Shown here: positions 9,299 to 21,039 of the stretch, in pieces
Numbering within the stretch: the stretch's first letter is position 1
Layout: every line of letters starts with the position of its first letter
From: JAWKOK01 sp963765875
GTDB lineage: Bacteria; Chloroflexota; Anaerolineae; Caldilineales; Caldilineaceae
NCBI GenBank assembly: GCA_963765875.1
Contig: CAVXYK010000012.1
Coordinates: 225,826 to 289,825 of the forward strand
Length of the DNA: 64,000 bases
Reading direction: 5' to 3'
Translations under genes and position numbers: made by a program
Notes under the pieces: generated by a model
Seen by the model: the letters and a program-made list of their open reading frames with translations, nothing else
What the model was told of the DNA's origin: nothing
The model's database searches: none

Positions 9299-10396
9299 AT
9301 GGTACGTTTCACGCCTGTCGCTATTTTTCTGATCTTGCTGGCCTCACTGCTCTTTAGCGTGTGTCAGCCCGTGCAGACGCCGGCGCCGGCGGACGAAAAC
9401 ACTGCGGCGCCGCAGACCACGTCCACTGAGACAGAGGCCGAATCCGTCCAAGCAGCCGACGATACGGCTGAAGGAGAGGCCGAATCCGGCTGGCCCATTA
9501 TGCTGATCGAAGATCCGAGCGACGAGGACGCACTCTATGCGGGCATCGATCTGGACATGGATGCGTGGCTCGACTGCTCGACCCAGAACGGTTTCGACCT
9601 GGATGCCGAGGGCAATCTGCTGGTGGTCGATGCAGCCAACAACCAGGTGCGCGTTTTCGATCCAGATGGCCAGGCCGTGACAAGATGGGGGCAACCAGGC
9701 GACGGACCAGGAGAGTTTAATTTCAAACATAGCAAGGTGACCTGTTCTTACGGCGATCTAGCAATCGGACCGAATGGTTCGATCTACGTGCTTGAGATGG
9801 GCAACCTGCGTGTGCAGAAGTTTGACGCTGCCGGAAAGTTCCTTCTCGAATGGGGCGGCAAGGGCTTCCACGAAGGCCAATTCGTTGGCCCTATTGACAT
9901 CGAAGTCAACAGCCGTGATGAGGTCTTCGTGACTGACGAGATTCGCTCGGATATCCAGAAGTTCGACCCTCAAGGCAACTTCCTGCTTCGCTTGGGCGGC
10001 GCCGGTTCGGATGATGGCAGATTTTCCAAGCCATACAGAATGGCCATCGACGACGAGGACAATCTGTACGTTGCTGACATGAACACGCATAGAATCCAGA
10101 AGTTCGACGCCGATGGGGCTTTCCTGGCGGCCTGGCAGACACTTCAACCAGACGAGGTGGCCAACTGTCCAAGTGGTGTAGGCGTAGATGGTGAGGGCAA
10201 CGTCTATATCGCCTCCATGACCAACTCCTACCTGCGGGCATTCGACCCAGAAGGGGTCATCACCGGGACCTGGGGGGAAGTCGGGATCGAACCGGGCCAG
10301 TTCTATTATCCGTACTACGTCGTCGCCAGCGATGAGGGCAGACTATACGTCGGCGATCTGGGTGGGGCACGTATTCAGAAGCTGGCCCAACCGTAA
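9299..10396 (+). CDS. NHL-repeat beta-propeller lipoprotein
   Basis: A 365-residue predicted lipoprotein: hydrophobic leader and a lipobox (LLFSVC, Cys22), then a Pro/Ala/Glu-rich linker to about residue 65. The rest is a propeller of NHL-type repeats, for example NLLVVDAANNQVRVFDPDG, SIYVLEMGNLRVQKFD, NLYVADMNTHRIQKFD and RLYVGDLGGARIQKL. NHL propellers bind proteins, sugars or act as lyases/lactonases; no catalytic set is clear here, so a binding role is as likely. Start ATG 9299 has AAGGAG upstream. The frame is intact, unlike its neighbours. It is the second gene of operon A and would sit on the outer face of the cytoplasmic membrane. Confidence 0.85.
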   Translation: MVRFTPVAIFLILLASLLFSVCQPVQTPAPADENTAAPQTTSTETEAESVQAADDTAEGEAESGWPIMLIEDPSDEDALYAGIDLDMDAWLDCSTQNGFDLDAEGNLLVVDAANNQVRVFDPDGQAVTRWGQPGDGPGEFNFKHSKVTCSYGDLAIGPNGSIYVLEMGNLRVQKFDAAGKFLLEWGGKGFHEGQFVGPIDIEVNSRDEVFVTDEIRSDIQKFDPQGNFLLRLGGAGSDDGRFSKPYRMAIDDEDNLYVADMNTHRIQKFDADGAFLAAWQTLQPDEVANCPSGVGVDGEGNVYIASMTNSYLRAFDPEGVITGTWGEVGIEPGQFYYPYYVVASDEGRLYVGDLGGARIQKLAQP

Positions 10397-10461
10397 CCGC
10401 TGAAGGCATCGAATGAATCCATCATCTCGTGGGAGTGCAACCAGTCGAAAGGAGTCAAACC

Positions 10462-12142
10462 GTGTATCGTTTCGGATTCGTGTTCATGCTGACAATACTG
10501 GCAACACTGATCTTGAGTGCGTGCCAACCGCTCCAGGCGCCAATCGCCTCCGCGCCCGAATATGCCCATCCGGAGGCATTGGCCAGCACGGAGTGGCTGG
10601 CCGAGCACGTCAATGATCCGTCGGTGCGCATTTTGGACACACGCGATTTTCTGGCTGAGGAGGATTCGGCAAACCGATTGGCCAGCTACAACGCCGGCCA
10701 CATCCCCGGTGCGGTCTACGTCGATGTCAGTGACGATATCTCCGATCCCGATGGCGATGCCCCACTCCTGATCCTGCCCAAGGAAGAATTTGAGTCGGTG
10801 ATGGGACGGCTCGGTATCGACAATGACACGACTGTGGTGGCCTATGACGACGGCGGCAACACCTGGTCGGCGCGGCTCGTGGTGGGCGTTGCGCTACTAC
10901 GGCCACGAGAATGTGAAACTGCTCGACGGTGGGCTCAAGAAATGGACCCTGGAAGAGCTGCCGCTGGAAACAGGCGCCAATACGCCCACGCCTACCACCT
11001 TCATCGCACAGGTTCAGCCCGATCTACTATCGACCGTAGCAGACGTGCAACAGGCCATCGAAGACCCAAACGTGGCGATCATCGACTCGCTTCCTGCAGA
11101 ATTCTACAGCGGCGAGTGGACGTTGCCCGGCCTGCGTGCCGGGCATATCTCGACGGCGCTCAACCTCTTCGTCGGGGACAACCTCGACCCGGCCAATGAG
11201 ACGTTGCTACCTGCGGATGCGCTTGCACAGCTATGGCAACCGATCGGCTTGGAACCGGAACAGCGCGTGATCACCTATTGCGGTGCCGGCTACGCTGGGG
11301 CAATGAATCTGTTCGTTCTCTACCAAATGGGATACGAGGATGTCAGCCTCTACGACGGTTCGTGGATGGAATGGGGCGCGGATCTGAGCCTGCCGGTGGA
11401 GACTTCCGTATCCCAGATCGAACCGATAATCGATCCAGATTCAGAACAGCCGATCCGCATCCTTTTTGTCGGCAACAGCGACACCTTTTTCAACCAGGGC
11501 CTGGATGCCCACGTGCGGGCAATGGCAGCTTCCACAGAACAGCCGATTCTTCTAGAGACGGCCTCTGCCGGCTCGGATGGTGTTGCACTTTGGCAACTAC
11601 TCAAAATGCAGAAGGTCATCGATCAGATTCGCACTGGCGACTGGGATATGGTGGTATTGCAAAATGCCGGCATATGGGAACCGGTTCGAATGACAGAGGC
11701 TGTCGCTGAGTTCACGGAACTGATCAGAGCCAACAATGCACAACCGGTCTTGTTTGCCCATTCGAGCAGCGTAGACCCTCAGTCGGAGATTAGCTCGCAG
11801 ATCGCTGCCGATCTTGCCATTCCGGTGGTACAAGCCGGGCTTGCCTGGGACAGCGCTTTATCAGAGAAGCCGGGGCTTCCCCTGCTCGGCGGCGCCGAAA
11901 CCGGTTTTCACGCCACCGTGCCGGGCACCTATCTCAACACGGCGGTGATCTTCGCCACGCTCTTTGGCCAGACGCCGGAGGGACTTGCGTTTCGTCCCGT
12001 CGACGTGCTGCCTGATCCGGATAGTGTCATGCCGGGCTTTCGACGGGACATCGAACGCATGCATGAGCAGTGGCGGATATCGGAGGAGGACATCGCCTTC
12101 CTCCAACGCGTGGCCTGGGAGACGGCTGTCGAAAATCAGTAG
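10462..12142 (+). CDS. Lipoprotein: tandem rhodanese + SGNH-like domain fusion, one frameshift
   Basis: The leader (LTILATLILSAC) gives a lipoprotein. Residues about 35-310 form a two-domain sulfurtransferase like thiosulfate/mercaptopyruvate sulfurtransferase; the second domain keeps the active-site Cys (ITYCGAGYAGAMNL). From about 325 on comes an SGNH-hydrolase-like domain homologous to the gene at 20182, but with GNSDTFF where GDS is expected and TGFH where the DxxH Asp should be, so this domain is probably not a normal esterase. The frame breaks near 10878 (an extra G in ctcGtggtggg); removing it restores RLWWALRYYGHENVKLLDGG. GTG 10462 is chosen as start because AAAGGAG lies before it and MYR-type leaders recur in this operon family. 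Confidence 0.75.
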
Positions 12143-12156
12143 TGCCAGTTTAACAA

Positions 12157-14854
12157 GTGAAGACACTAACGGAAAGGAGTGAACCGCAAGAAACCCCCTA
12201 TCGTATCTTCGGTGTACTGATGCTGGCTGCGCTGTTTTGGGCGCTTGCCAGCCTTTGCCCATGCAAGAGATGGACAACACTAGCGAAGAAGCCGCTCAGC
12301 TGTCAGAGGAAACGATCTCCGCCATCGGCGATATCGTCGAGGCGCGTATGGCCGCCGATCAGATCCCCGGCTTTGCCCTGGCCATCGTGAAAGACGGTGA
12401 GACGGTCTATCGCCAAGGCTTCGGTGTGATGGATATGGATAGCGAGCAGCCGGTCACGCCGGAGACGGTCTTCCTCCTGGCATCGACGTCAAAACCGATC
12501 ACGGCGATCGCCGTTATGCAGCTGGTCGAAGCGGGCAAGATGGCACTGGACGCGCCTGTGACCGACTACCTGCCCTACTTCGAAATGGCGGACGAACGCT
12601 ACCAGGACATCACCATCGAACAGGTCCTGACCCACCGTTCGGGCATCCCCGAAGGTGGTGGTTTCCTAGGTGAAGCGGTCGAGCCGGAGTTCGACGACGG
12701 CGCCGCCGAACGGTACGTGCGTAGCATGGCCGACATGGAGATGCTCTTTGCACCGGACGAAGATTGGGCCTACAGCGACATGGGCTACAACCTACTCGGC
12801 GACGTGATTGCCAAAGTGTCGGGCCAGTCCTTTGAGGAATATACGCTGCAACATATCTTCGAACCACTGGGCATGGAACAGACAACGTTCCTGCTGTCGG
12901 ATGTGCCGACCACGGCACTTGCGCAGCCCCATATGATGGACGCCTCCGGCCCGATGGGCGTAGCCGATGTCATGCCCTATTCCCGGCCCTTCGCACCCAG
13001 CGACACGCTCTTGTCCAGCATTGCCGACATGAGCCGACTTGCCCAGGCCAGCTTCAACCACGGCGAGTTAGATGGCGAACGAATCCTCAGTGAGGAGAGC
13101 TGGCAGCAGATGTGGACCGTGCAAACGCCCACCTGGTTCGGCGATTTTCTGGACAATATCGCCCCGGACTATGCCTACGGTTGGTACTGGGGTGATGTTG
13201 CCGGTCATCCGATCGTCCATCATGTAGGCACAGAGGCGGGCTATCAGAACATCTTCCTGCTCGCGCCGGAAGACGACCTGGCCGTCATCGCCATGGGCAA
13301 CGGCCTCGCGCCGGATGAAGATTTCTTCTATGCCGTGGGCATTGGCCAGGATGTGATGAAGGAGTTGCTGAACGTGGGGACAGCGGAAACGTCGGCCGCC
13401 GATCTGCCGCTCCCACGCTTCGAACCCGACAGAGTGCAAGTATCCGGTCCCGGAGGGGGAAGAGATAGAATGCGGTTATCTGATCGTCCCTGAGGACCGG
13501 ACGTGATCCCGATAGCCCGATGATTCGCCTGCACGTGGTGAACTTCAAGAGCTTGAGTGACAGCCCAAAGCCCGACCCAATCTTCGTAGTTCACGGCGGA
13601 CCCGGCGCACCTGGCGCGCTTTTCAACTTGTGGTTCACGTCCGAACCTTTCGGGCCAACCTTCCGCGCCGAACGCGATGTCATCTACCTGGAGCATCGTG
13701 GCACCAATTTCTCTGAGCCTGCTTTCTACTGCCCCGAACTGGCAGCAGATGTGGCCAAACTGGTGCAGATGAGCTTCGGCGAAGAAATCGAGCATAGTGC
13801 GGCGGCTGTCCAGGCCTGTGCCGAAAGAACAAGACAAGAGGACCACAATCTCTCTGCCTACAATGCGTTGGCGATAGCAGCCGACCTCGCCGATCTCCGC
13901 ACCGCGCTGGGGTACGATGAGGTGAATGTCCTGGGATTTTCCTATGGCACGGTGGTCTCGATGCTCTGGATGCATCACTATCCAGAAGGTATCCGCAGCG
14001 TCATCTTGGACTCGGTCGCGCCGCCCAACGCGAATTGGCTTGAGATGCAGTTGCCCGTCGTTGACGGCGCACTGAATACATTGTTTGAAGCCTGTGCCGC
14101 TGATCCAGCCTGTGACACGGCGTATCCTGACCTGCAAACGGCGTTCTTGACTGTGTTGGCAAAGTTGCGTGAAGCGCCGGTCACAGTCGCCGTGGAAGAT
14201 GGGACGGGAACAAGCTATGAGATCGAAATCGACGATCAGATGTTTGTAAGCTATGTGCGTGAAGGTATGTTCTTCGGTGATGGATTTACAGGCATGCCTG
14301 CCGGCATCTATGCCGCCTATTCGGGGGACTTTGGTCCTGTCGGCGCAGCACGACTCGGTTTCCTACAGGATCGCCATTCCGAAACCGGCCCAGGTACATG
14401 GGGGATGTCAAAGGGCGCTTACTACACCAATATGTGTACGCTCTTTGGAAGCTTCACAGACATGGCGCAAGCCCTGTCGATCTATGATTCTGTGGAGACC
14501 GATTCCTCTGTGCATGACTGGGCAGTGACCTACATCCTGACAGATACCTTGGCGCCTTGCGAGTATTGGCAGGTCCAACCGCCGGAACCGGACATCTGGC
14601 GTCAACCTATCGAAAGCGAGAGCCCGGCATTGATGTTGGCCGGCGTCTTTGACTCTGATTCCCCACCGCTATTGAGTGAAGCGTACAGAGATGCATTCGC
14701 CAATGGCTACTACCATGAGCTGCCCTTCGGGCATGTGTCGATGATGTCGCCTTGTGGGCTGGATCTGATGGCCCAATTCCTGGCCGATCCGACGCAGGAG
14801 CCGGATGCAAGCTGCATTGAGGCAATGGCGCCGGACTGGGTATTGCCCGAATAG
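12157..14854 (+). pseudogene. Lipoprotein: class C beta-lactamase-like serine hydrolase + TAP-like alpha/beta hydrolase, several frameshifts
   Basis: An exported two-enzyme fusion now split over several frames. A leader (VLMLAALFWALA) shifts near 12238 into a lipobox-like GACQPL. Next is a penicillin-binding/class C hydrolase: SxxK in LASTSKPIT, Tyr motif YSDMGYNLLG (Asp where Asn is usual) and HVGTEAGY. After a shift near 13430 comes a linker (Y.VPEGEEIECGYLIVPEDR), another shift near 13502, then a TAP/proline-iminopeptidase-like alpha/beta hydrolase with HGGPG, the GFSYGT nucleophile elbow, Asp in AGVFDSDSP and His in PFGHVSMM. The second half matches the C-terminal domain of 21096-23423. 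No ATG follows the AAAGGAG at 12173; the GTG at 12157 is only the first start in frame. At least three shifts make a product unlikely as the sequence stands. Confidence 0.65.
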
Positions 14855-14871
14855 ATCGACAGCCAATCAAG

Positions 14872-14900
14872 AAGCGGCGACCGCCGGGTGGTCGCCGCTT
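14872..14900. terminator. Bidirectional hairpin terminator
   Basis: AAGCGGCGACC and GGTCGCCGCTT form an 11-base stem followed by TTT on the plus strand. Pairing extends outward to CAATC/GATTG. It lies between the converging operon A and regulator B genes. Confidence 0.75.
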
Positions 14901-14917
14901 TTCGATTGGCGACACCA

Positions 14918-17900
14918 TTATTCGGAATCCTCCTCGTTGAGCAGGTCTTTGACGGCTGTTGTCGAAGCAGCCAAGAGCCGAATCGACGTGAAGCGAATCG
15001 CCGAACCTTCCGTGTACGCACCGGCGTAGACGTAGCGGTGGATCATGCCGCTGGCGAAGGGCCCGACTTCGATCGGATTGCCGACAGCAAAGTTGACCTG
15101 AGCGACGCCCGACCAAGATTCGCCGTCCGCACTGCACAGGGCGTGCACGCGGTCGCCAAGCCGTTCCATGCGCAGCACAATCGAATCCTCGACGGGCAAC
15201 AGTCCCCGACCCAGCAGACGATCCTGGCCATCGATGGAACCGCGCAGACTGACTGAGCCGGGACCGTCAATGTTCCAATCCAGGCGCAGGAAGTTTCGGT
15301 CATTTGCCCAGAGCACCAGACCGCCCAATGCCGGGCGGTCGGCAAATGCTTGCGCGCAGTGTACTTCGACAGCAAGATCGCCATGCACCGTATGCAGCAG
15401 ACGCGGCGCGCTCACGTTATTGAACCAAAGGTCTCGGTAGTAGTTGGATGCGTGGATGACAATGCCATCGCCGTTGACCGTATGGCTGCAATCATCGTAC
15501 AGATCGACCCATCGCCAGGCCGGCGACGCCAAATCTTCTGTCTCGCGGGCGGTGGATTCGGCCGGCAATCCGCGCTTCCGGCGTCGCCCGGTTCAATTGC
15601 CACTGCACCAGCGGCAGCGGATCGTCGGCGCGGCGCGCCTTGCGAATGCTGTGACAGGCGGCCTGAAACGCTTCGCTAGCGTTCAGTACCCGCTCTAATC
15701 CGGCCAACGCCGACGCCATCCATGCCTGTCCATCGCTGTCTGCCTCATCCTCAATCGCAACCAACTGATAGAGTTCGGCAGCTTCACGTTGACGGCTGGA
15801 CATTTCGTACGCCCTTGCCAGGGCCAGCCGCGCCATTTGCACACCATGAACTCGATAGCGAGTCGATGCGGCGTCGGCCAGCGCCTGCTCAAGAATCTCG
15901 ATTGTTCCCGGTAGATCGCCGCGGCAGAGACGAACCCAGCCAAGACCGGCCTGATCGAGCACGCGTAGGTGCAGGGCTTGCACGCGCGTATGGATGGCCA
16001 ATGCGTCGCGATACATGGCCTCTGCACGGTCGAGATCGCCCATGCCCCAAGAAAGGTGGCCGAAATAGGTCAACGCATAGCCCTGCAATACCGGGTCGCC
16101 AATCTCCTCCGCAATAGTCAAGGCACGGTTCATATTTGCCCGGAGCGCCTGAAAGTCGCCCACCGCTTCAGGCAGCCAGTAGCCTGGCGAGGCGCGCAAA
16201 TAGCCAAGCGTCCACCGGTCGTAGCGCCGTTGCGCCTCTGCGTCGAGACGTTCAATCCATGCAAATGCATCGGCCGTCCGCTTCATGTCTCGGTACCACC
16301 ACGAGGCTACGCTGTAAGCGTTGACCAGGTGAGGTCCATAGTCCCGAGCACGCAGAGACTCGCTCACCCGCTCGATGAGTTGACGATATTGTCTGCGCTG
16401 ACCCGAGAGGTATCGACCTGTGGCCAAATAGGTGATCAACATCACGGCCTCGTCCGTTTCTGCGTCATCGCCCAACAGGGCAAGCCCTTCCTGGCCCAGG
16501 ACGAAGAGATCCTCGAGCCGGCCCAGCCAACGCAACAACTGGCAGAGCGGGAAATAGAGGCGCACTTGTTCGGTCGCGGGCAGTTCGAGTTCGGCGGCCA
16601 AATCCATGGCTTGGCGCAGCGCCGGCTCGGCATCGGCAAGGCTGCCTTGCACGGCGCCGACCTCGCCGATGCCGCGCAACGCGGCCAAGCGGTGCATTCG
16701 ATCTTCCCGAGTTCCTTCCAGCTCGTCAACCAGGGCCAGGGCTCGGAGGAAATAGGCCAAGGCAGTGTCGTTCAGATAGAGCTGCTGAGCCTTGCGACCC
16801 GACCAGAGCAGGTAGGTGACCGCCTTCTCGGGTTCGCCGCCGAGTTCATAGTGGCGGGCCAATTGCTCGACAAACGGATCCAATTGCCCGGCATAGACAC
16901 GGGCCAGCGCATCGCCGGCGCGCCGATGCAGCATGGTCCGCCGGTTTTGGGTGATCCCTTGATAGATCGCTTCCTGTACCAAGACGTGTTGGAACGAATA
17001 TTCCGTCTCCGGCAACCTACGGTCCAGATAGATGAAATCCCGTTCCGCCAGGTACGCCATGGCCTCATCCAACGTTGACGCGTCCGGCAGCAATGAGGCC
17101 AGCAGGCGCGGCCGAAAGACGCGGCCGAAGACCGACGCGGCCTGCAACGTTTGACGCAGATCAGGGGCAAGGCTATCGACGCGACCAAGTACGATGCTCT
17201 GTAGGGTCACCGGCACCTCTGTCTCGGCCGCGCCGCCATACCAAAACCAGCGTTCCTCCTCACGCACCAGGGCACCCGTCTCAATGAGGCGGCGCACGAT
17301 CTCCTCCAGGAAGAGCGGATTCCCCTCCGCTCGCTTGAGAATCAGGTTGGCTGCAACATCCGGCGCCTGATCGTCGGCAAGCAGGGAGAAGACCATCTGC
17401 CGGCATTGCATGTCCGTCAGTTCGCGCAAGCGCACTTCTATGAAGCGCCCGGGAACCATACGCCCGGCCGTCAACGCCAACGACGCTATCTGCCGGCTGC
17501 CTTTCGGTCGAAAGAGGCAGAGGATCAAGAGCGTGGCTCGATCAAGCTCGGTGATGAGGGCGCCGAGGGTTTCCAGCGAAAGGCGATCCGCCCAGTGAAG
17601 ATCTTCCAGGACCAATACCAGCGGTTGAACCGTAGCCAGCGCCGTCAGAAAGCGCCGGACGGCGACCAGCGTCCGACGGCGCACCTGGTCCGGGCTGACG
17701 TGCGCCAGCCGCGTGTTCCATCCTTCATCCTCAATATGAACCGCCAACAGATGAGCGAGCAGGGGACCGATCTCGTCGCTCTCTTCGGCGCGCAACGTGG
17801 CCTGCCGGCACAGGTCGGACAACGCTCCCTTGAGCTTGCGGGTCAGGGCATGCCCTTCGGTCTCGCCAAAATGGCTGCGCAACAGGTCGGCAAAGAGCCA

Positions 17901-19529
17901 GAAGCCGATGTCCGCGGCAAAGGCCATGGCGCGACCTTCGAGCCAAAGCGGAGCAACCCGGTCGGAATCAGCCCGGTTGGAATCAGTCAGTGGATGTGCC
18001 ATGGCGGCTTCTTGCCGGATCTCGGTGACTAGGCGAGATTTGCCCGCGCCGGCCTCACCCGTCAACGCGATCATGCCGCCTTCGCCGGCACGCACGCGAT
18101 CCAGCGCACGGCGTAGGATCGCCATCTCCTTTTCGCGTCCTGCTAGCGGGGCCTGTAGACTAGCGGGGCCGCGCGCCTTGACCTGTTGCGGACGAAGACG
18201 CAGAACAGCGAATGCGGGGAGCGGCTTGGTCTGACCGGCCAGCATGAGCAATTGCTCGACATAGTCACAAAGTCCGCGGGCCGCCAGGTAGGTCGTTCGG
18301 CCGACCAGAATCTGTCCGACTTCAGCCCGGTTTCGCAGGCGCGTCGCCCGGTTCACCACCGTCCCCATAACTGTCACATCCCACGGTGGTCGGCGACGAC
18401 AGTAGGCCATCCCCGTGTCAACGCCGATATGCACCGACAAGCCTCGTTTTTGTGCTGTTCGCCGGACGGCATCTGCCGCGCGCACGCCTCGCTCGGCGTC
18501 GTCCTCATGTCCCTGGTCCACGCCGAAGAAGACCAAGAATGCCTCGCCTGCGACATGTTCGACACGTCCAGTGTAGGGTGCACTGGCATCTTCCACAAGG
18601 GTCTGCAACTGTTGCGTGGCCTCGGCCAGCGCATCAAGTCCTGTCACGCTTTCCGCTGCGGTCTCATCGGACAGACCGGCGCACAACACAGTCACGACAC
18701 GGATGTCGTCGTCAAACAGTTCTTCGGCTGCTGTAGCCCCATCGCTGGGCCGGGAAAACAGACGCGCCAAGCGCCGCGCCTTGATCGCTTGATAGAGTTG
18801 CTCGGTTTCCGGCGCCGGCGGCATGTCCAGTTCCTGCGCCAGCAGACGCACGCACTGTTCGTACTGACCCAGCGCGGCCGCCTGACGCCCGTCCCAGGCA
18901 TAGAGCTGCATGAGCCAGCGATGAGTCGGCTCATGCAAGGCATCCAGCGCCAGCCGGCGCCGGGCATAGGCGATGGCGGAGTCATATTGGTCCTGCGCGG
19001 CGTGGCCGTGCACCAGTCGCTCCAGGGCCGACGCTAATTCGTCGCGCAGCGCCTCTCCCTGGAAGTACTGCCACTCATCAAACTCGGGGCTATCGGGGAG
19101 GGAGAAGCCGGCCAGAAAGTCATTGCGATAGAGATCGACGGCTTCGGCTAGCAGCGACATACAGCGCGGGCAGGCCACGTCATCAGCATGACCGTGGCCA
19201 TGGGAGGCGGCCAAGATCTGTCGGAACGCGTGTACGTCCAGCCAGAGGGCGCCGTCGCTACGAAAGCTGAGCGTCTCTCCATCGCTTATCAGCCAGCCCT
19301 CGCCCAATGCCTGGTTGATCTGGTGGAGGGCGCGGCGCAGGTTTGCCCGGCCATGGCCGGCCTCGCTCTCCGGCCAGAAGAGGGCCGTGAGCCGTTCACG
19401 ATGGTGCGGTTCGCCGGTCAGTGCCAGATAGAGGGTCAGGGCCAGGGTGCGACGGCGCGAGAGATGAACGGCAACGCCTGCGCGTTCCAGACGTGGCGGG
19501 CCCAACAGGTGTATCGACAACGACGCCAT
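14918..19529 (-). CDS. Regulator B: SARP + cyclase-like + AAA ATPase + TPR + lectin-like domain, one frameshift
   Basis: Paralogue of regulator A with the same order and nearly the same length (about 1537 codons): SARP winged helix (MASLSIHLLGPPRLERAG), BTAD with CPRC, cyclase-like domain, AAA ATPase (GEAGAGKSRL; EDLHWADRL), TPRs and a C-terminal concanavalin/DUF1349-like domain. The cyclase-like domain again lacks canonical metal Asp residues (VTVLCAGLSDE; GEAFLVFFG) while keeping VVNRATRL. The frame shifts once near 15560: the upstream frame continues past it into unrelated sequence while PAESTARETEDLASP picks up the domain seen in regulator A. ATG 19529 is chosen because the family begins there; longer starts add an unrelated leader. 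Likely a cytoplasmic transcription factor for operon B, from which it is divergent. Confidence 0.8.
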
Positions 19530-19837
19530 GGCAGCCTGCTCCACTCTCCGCTTGTGAATCATCGCACAATCAATATACCACAAGAATGATTCACTTGAAT
19601 CCATGAAATGTGACCGCATCCAGCGGCGTCTGCCGGGGATGCCGAGGCGGGACAAAAATGGGACGCGAGAGTAGTAGAGTGGCCTTGAAGGGAAGAGAAT
19701 TGTCGATAGTCAATGCTCAATTGTCAATGGCTGGTCCGGCATCTTTTAGGCGTGAAAATGGTTCACGGTGAATTGACCATCGCTGATTGCCAACGAACGC
19801 TATTGACTTCATCACGTTTCAGCGATAGGGAGCGGCT
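19530..19837. other. Divergent intergenic region, regulator B / operon B
   Basis: About 308 bases without a gene. It contains AT-richer sequence with repeated ATTGTC/GTCAATG words (about 19698-19730), similar to short dispersed repeats near 49160, and a GGGAG before the GTG at 19838. Promoters for both directions should lie here, but I cannot place them with confidence. Confidence 0.4.
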
Positions 19838-20194
19838 GTGGTTGTCAAGCTGGTGATCCTCTATCCGTCGCCCGAAGATGCGCAATCGTTCGAGGCCGCG
19901 TATGTGGGCGAGCACCTGCCCAGTTTGTTGGAAACGCTGCCCGGTGTGCTCCGGTGCGCGCTCTCCAAGGCGATCTGGTCGTGGACGGAGGAATTGCCTT
20001 TCCACCTGATGGCCGAACTCTACTTTCCATCCTTGGAGGCATTGCAGACGTCGCTTCCCGTTGACGTAGTCCAAGAGATCGGCGCTCACATGGCGCTTTT
20101 TGCCGGAGACGCAACTGTATCGGTTGTCTGCATGGAGGAAGTTGTTCCCGGCACACTTGCTCACGATCAGGAGGCAAAACGATGTACCGGTTGA
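19838..20194 (+). CDS. EthD-like small protein
   Basis: This 118-residue protein begins VVKLVILYPSPEDAQSFEA, followed by HLPSLLETLPGVLRCALSKA and HLMAELYFPSLEALQ. This is the EthD pattern of the dimeric alpha/beta-barrel superfamily. GTG at 19838 has GGGAG 7-8 bases upstream. It heads operon B and its end overlaps the next gene by 13 bases, so the two are coupled. The same position in operon A holds an ABM-like protein of the same superfamily. EthD proteins accompany oxidative systems, but no partner oxygenase is seen here, so its chemistry is unknown. Confidence 0.75.
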   Translation: MVVKLVILYPSPEDAQSFEAAYVGEHLPSLLETLPGVLRCALSKAIWSWTEELPFHLMAELYFPSLEALQTSLPVDVVQEIGAHMALFAGDATVSVVCMEEVVPGTLAHDQEAKRCTG

Positions 20195-21009
20195 AGGTCT
20201 CTCTTACCCTGTTAACACTGGTCGCATTCCTGACCAGCGGCTGCTTGCCGGAAAGAGAATCGTCGACGCCAGACGCAAAGCCGCTGCCGCAACGGATTCT
20301 CTTCATCGGTGATAGCTTCACCTGTTGGCAGTCAGGGCTGGACGCCAATCTGAAGGCCATGGCCGAATCCGCTGATCCGTCATTGATCATAGAGGCGGAA
20401 AGCGTCTGCATCGGCGCAGCGCCCTTGGCGCAGCATTGGCAAAAGGGCACGGCGCTGGAACGAATCCGAGAACGCGATCGGGATGTGGTTGTGCTCCAGG
20501 AAGACCTCGCCATGTACGGCGGGCGTGCCGATATCTATGAGGATGCGAAAGCAACTTTCCAATCTAGCGTCACGATGTTTGACAAAGAGATTCGACAAAA
20601 GGGCGCTCGCACTGTGCTCTATCTGCCGCCAACCTACAACTATGAACTGACGGTCGGCTTTGATGAATATCGACATGCCTACGAATCGGTCGCGGCTGAA
20701 ATCGGGGCCATTGTTGCGCCGGTTGGCGTGACGTGGCAGCAGGCGGCAGTGGAACAGCCCGATCTGATCCTCTACGAGGGTGACGGGATCCATGCCGATA
20801 CCCAGGGCATCTATCTCACTACGGCGGTGCTCTACGCTGTTCTGTTCGAGCGTTCGCCGGAAGGCTTGCCCCATCTGCCGGCAGATCTGTTGCCGGATAC
20901 CAAAGCGGCCGAAGACCTGCGCCGCCAATGGCAGATGTCGCCCGAAACGCGTGATCGGTTGCAGCAGATCGCCTGGCAGACGATGACCGAGTATGCGTCG
21001 CAGCCGTGA
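20182..21009 (+). CDS. SGNH-like hydrolase lipoprotein
   Basis: A 275-residue lipoprotein: leader ending LVAFLTSGC, then an SGNH/GDSL-type domain. Block I is ILFIGDSFTCW with the nucleophile Ser, and the Asp/His pair is in YEGDGIHADTQGIYL. Family members are esterases or carbohydrate deacetylases; the lipid anchor puts it on the outside of the membrane. The start ATG has AGGAGG upstream inside the EthD-like gene. The domain is homologous to the C-terminal part of 10462-12142, where the catalytic residues are altered, so this copy is the better candidate for an active enzyme. Confidence 0.8.
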   Translation: MYRLKVSLTLLTLVAFLTSGCLPERESSTPDAKPLPQRILFIGDSFTCWQSGLDANLKAMAESADPSLIIEAESVCIGAAPLAQHWQKGTALERIRERDRDVVVLQEDLAMYGGRADIYEDAKATFQSSVTMFDKEIRQKGARTVLYLPPTYNYELTVGFDEYRHAYESVAAEIGAIVAPVGVTWQQAAVEQPDLILYEGDGIHADTQGIYLTTAVLYAVLFERSPEGLPHLPADLLPDTKAAEDLRRQWQMSPETRDRLQQIAWQTMTEYASQP

Positions 21010-21039
21010 ACCCGTGAAGAGCCGAAAGTCGATAGCCAC

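Noticed and set aside
10860..10900. Programmed frameshift in the rhodanese gene
   Set aside because: There is no slippery heptamer or downstream pseudoknot, the site is in the middle of a domain and many neighbours are also shifted.
15969..17078. 369-codon open frame antisense to regulator B
   Set aside because: Composition is that of the reverse of a coding strand and no recognisable domain is encoded; the minus-strand regulator is clear.
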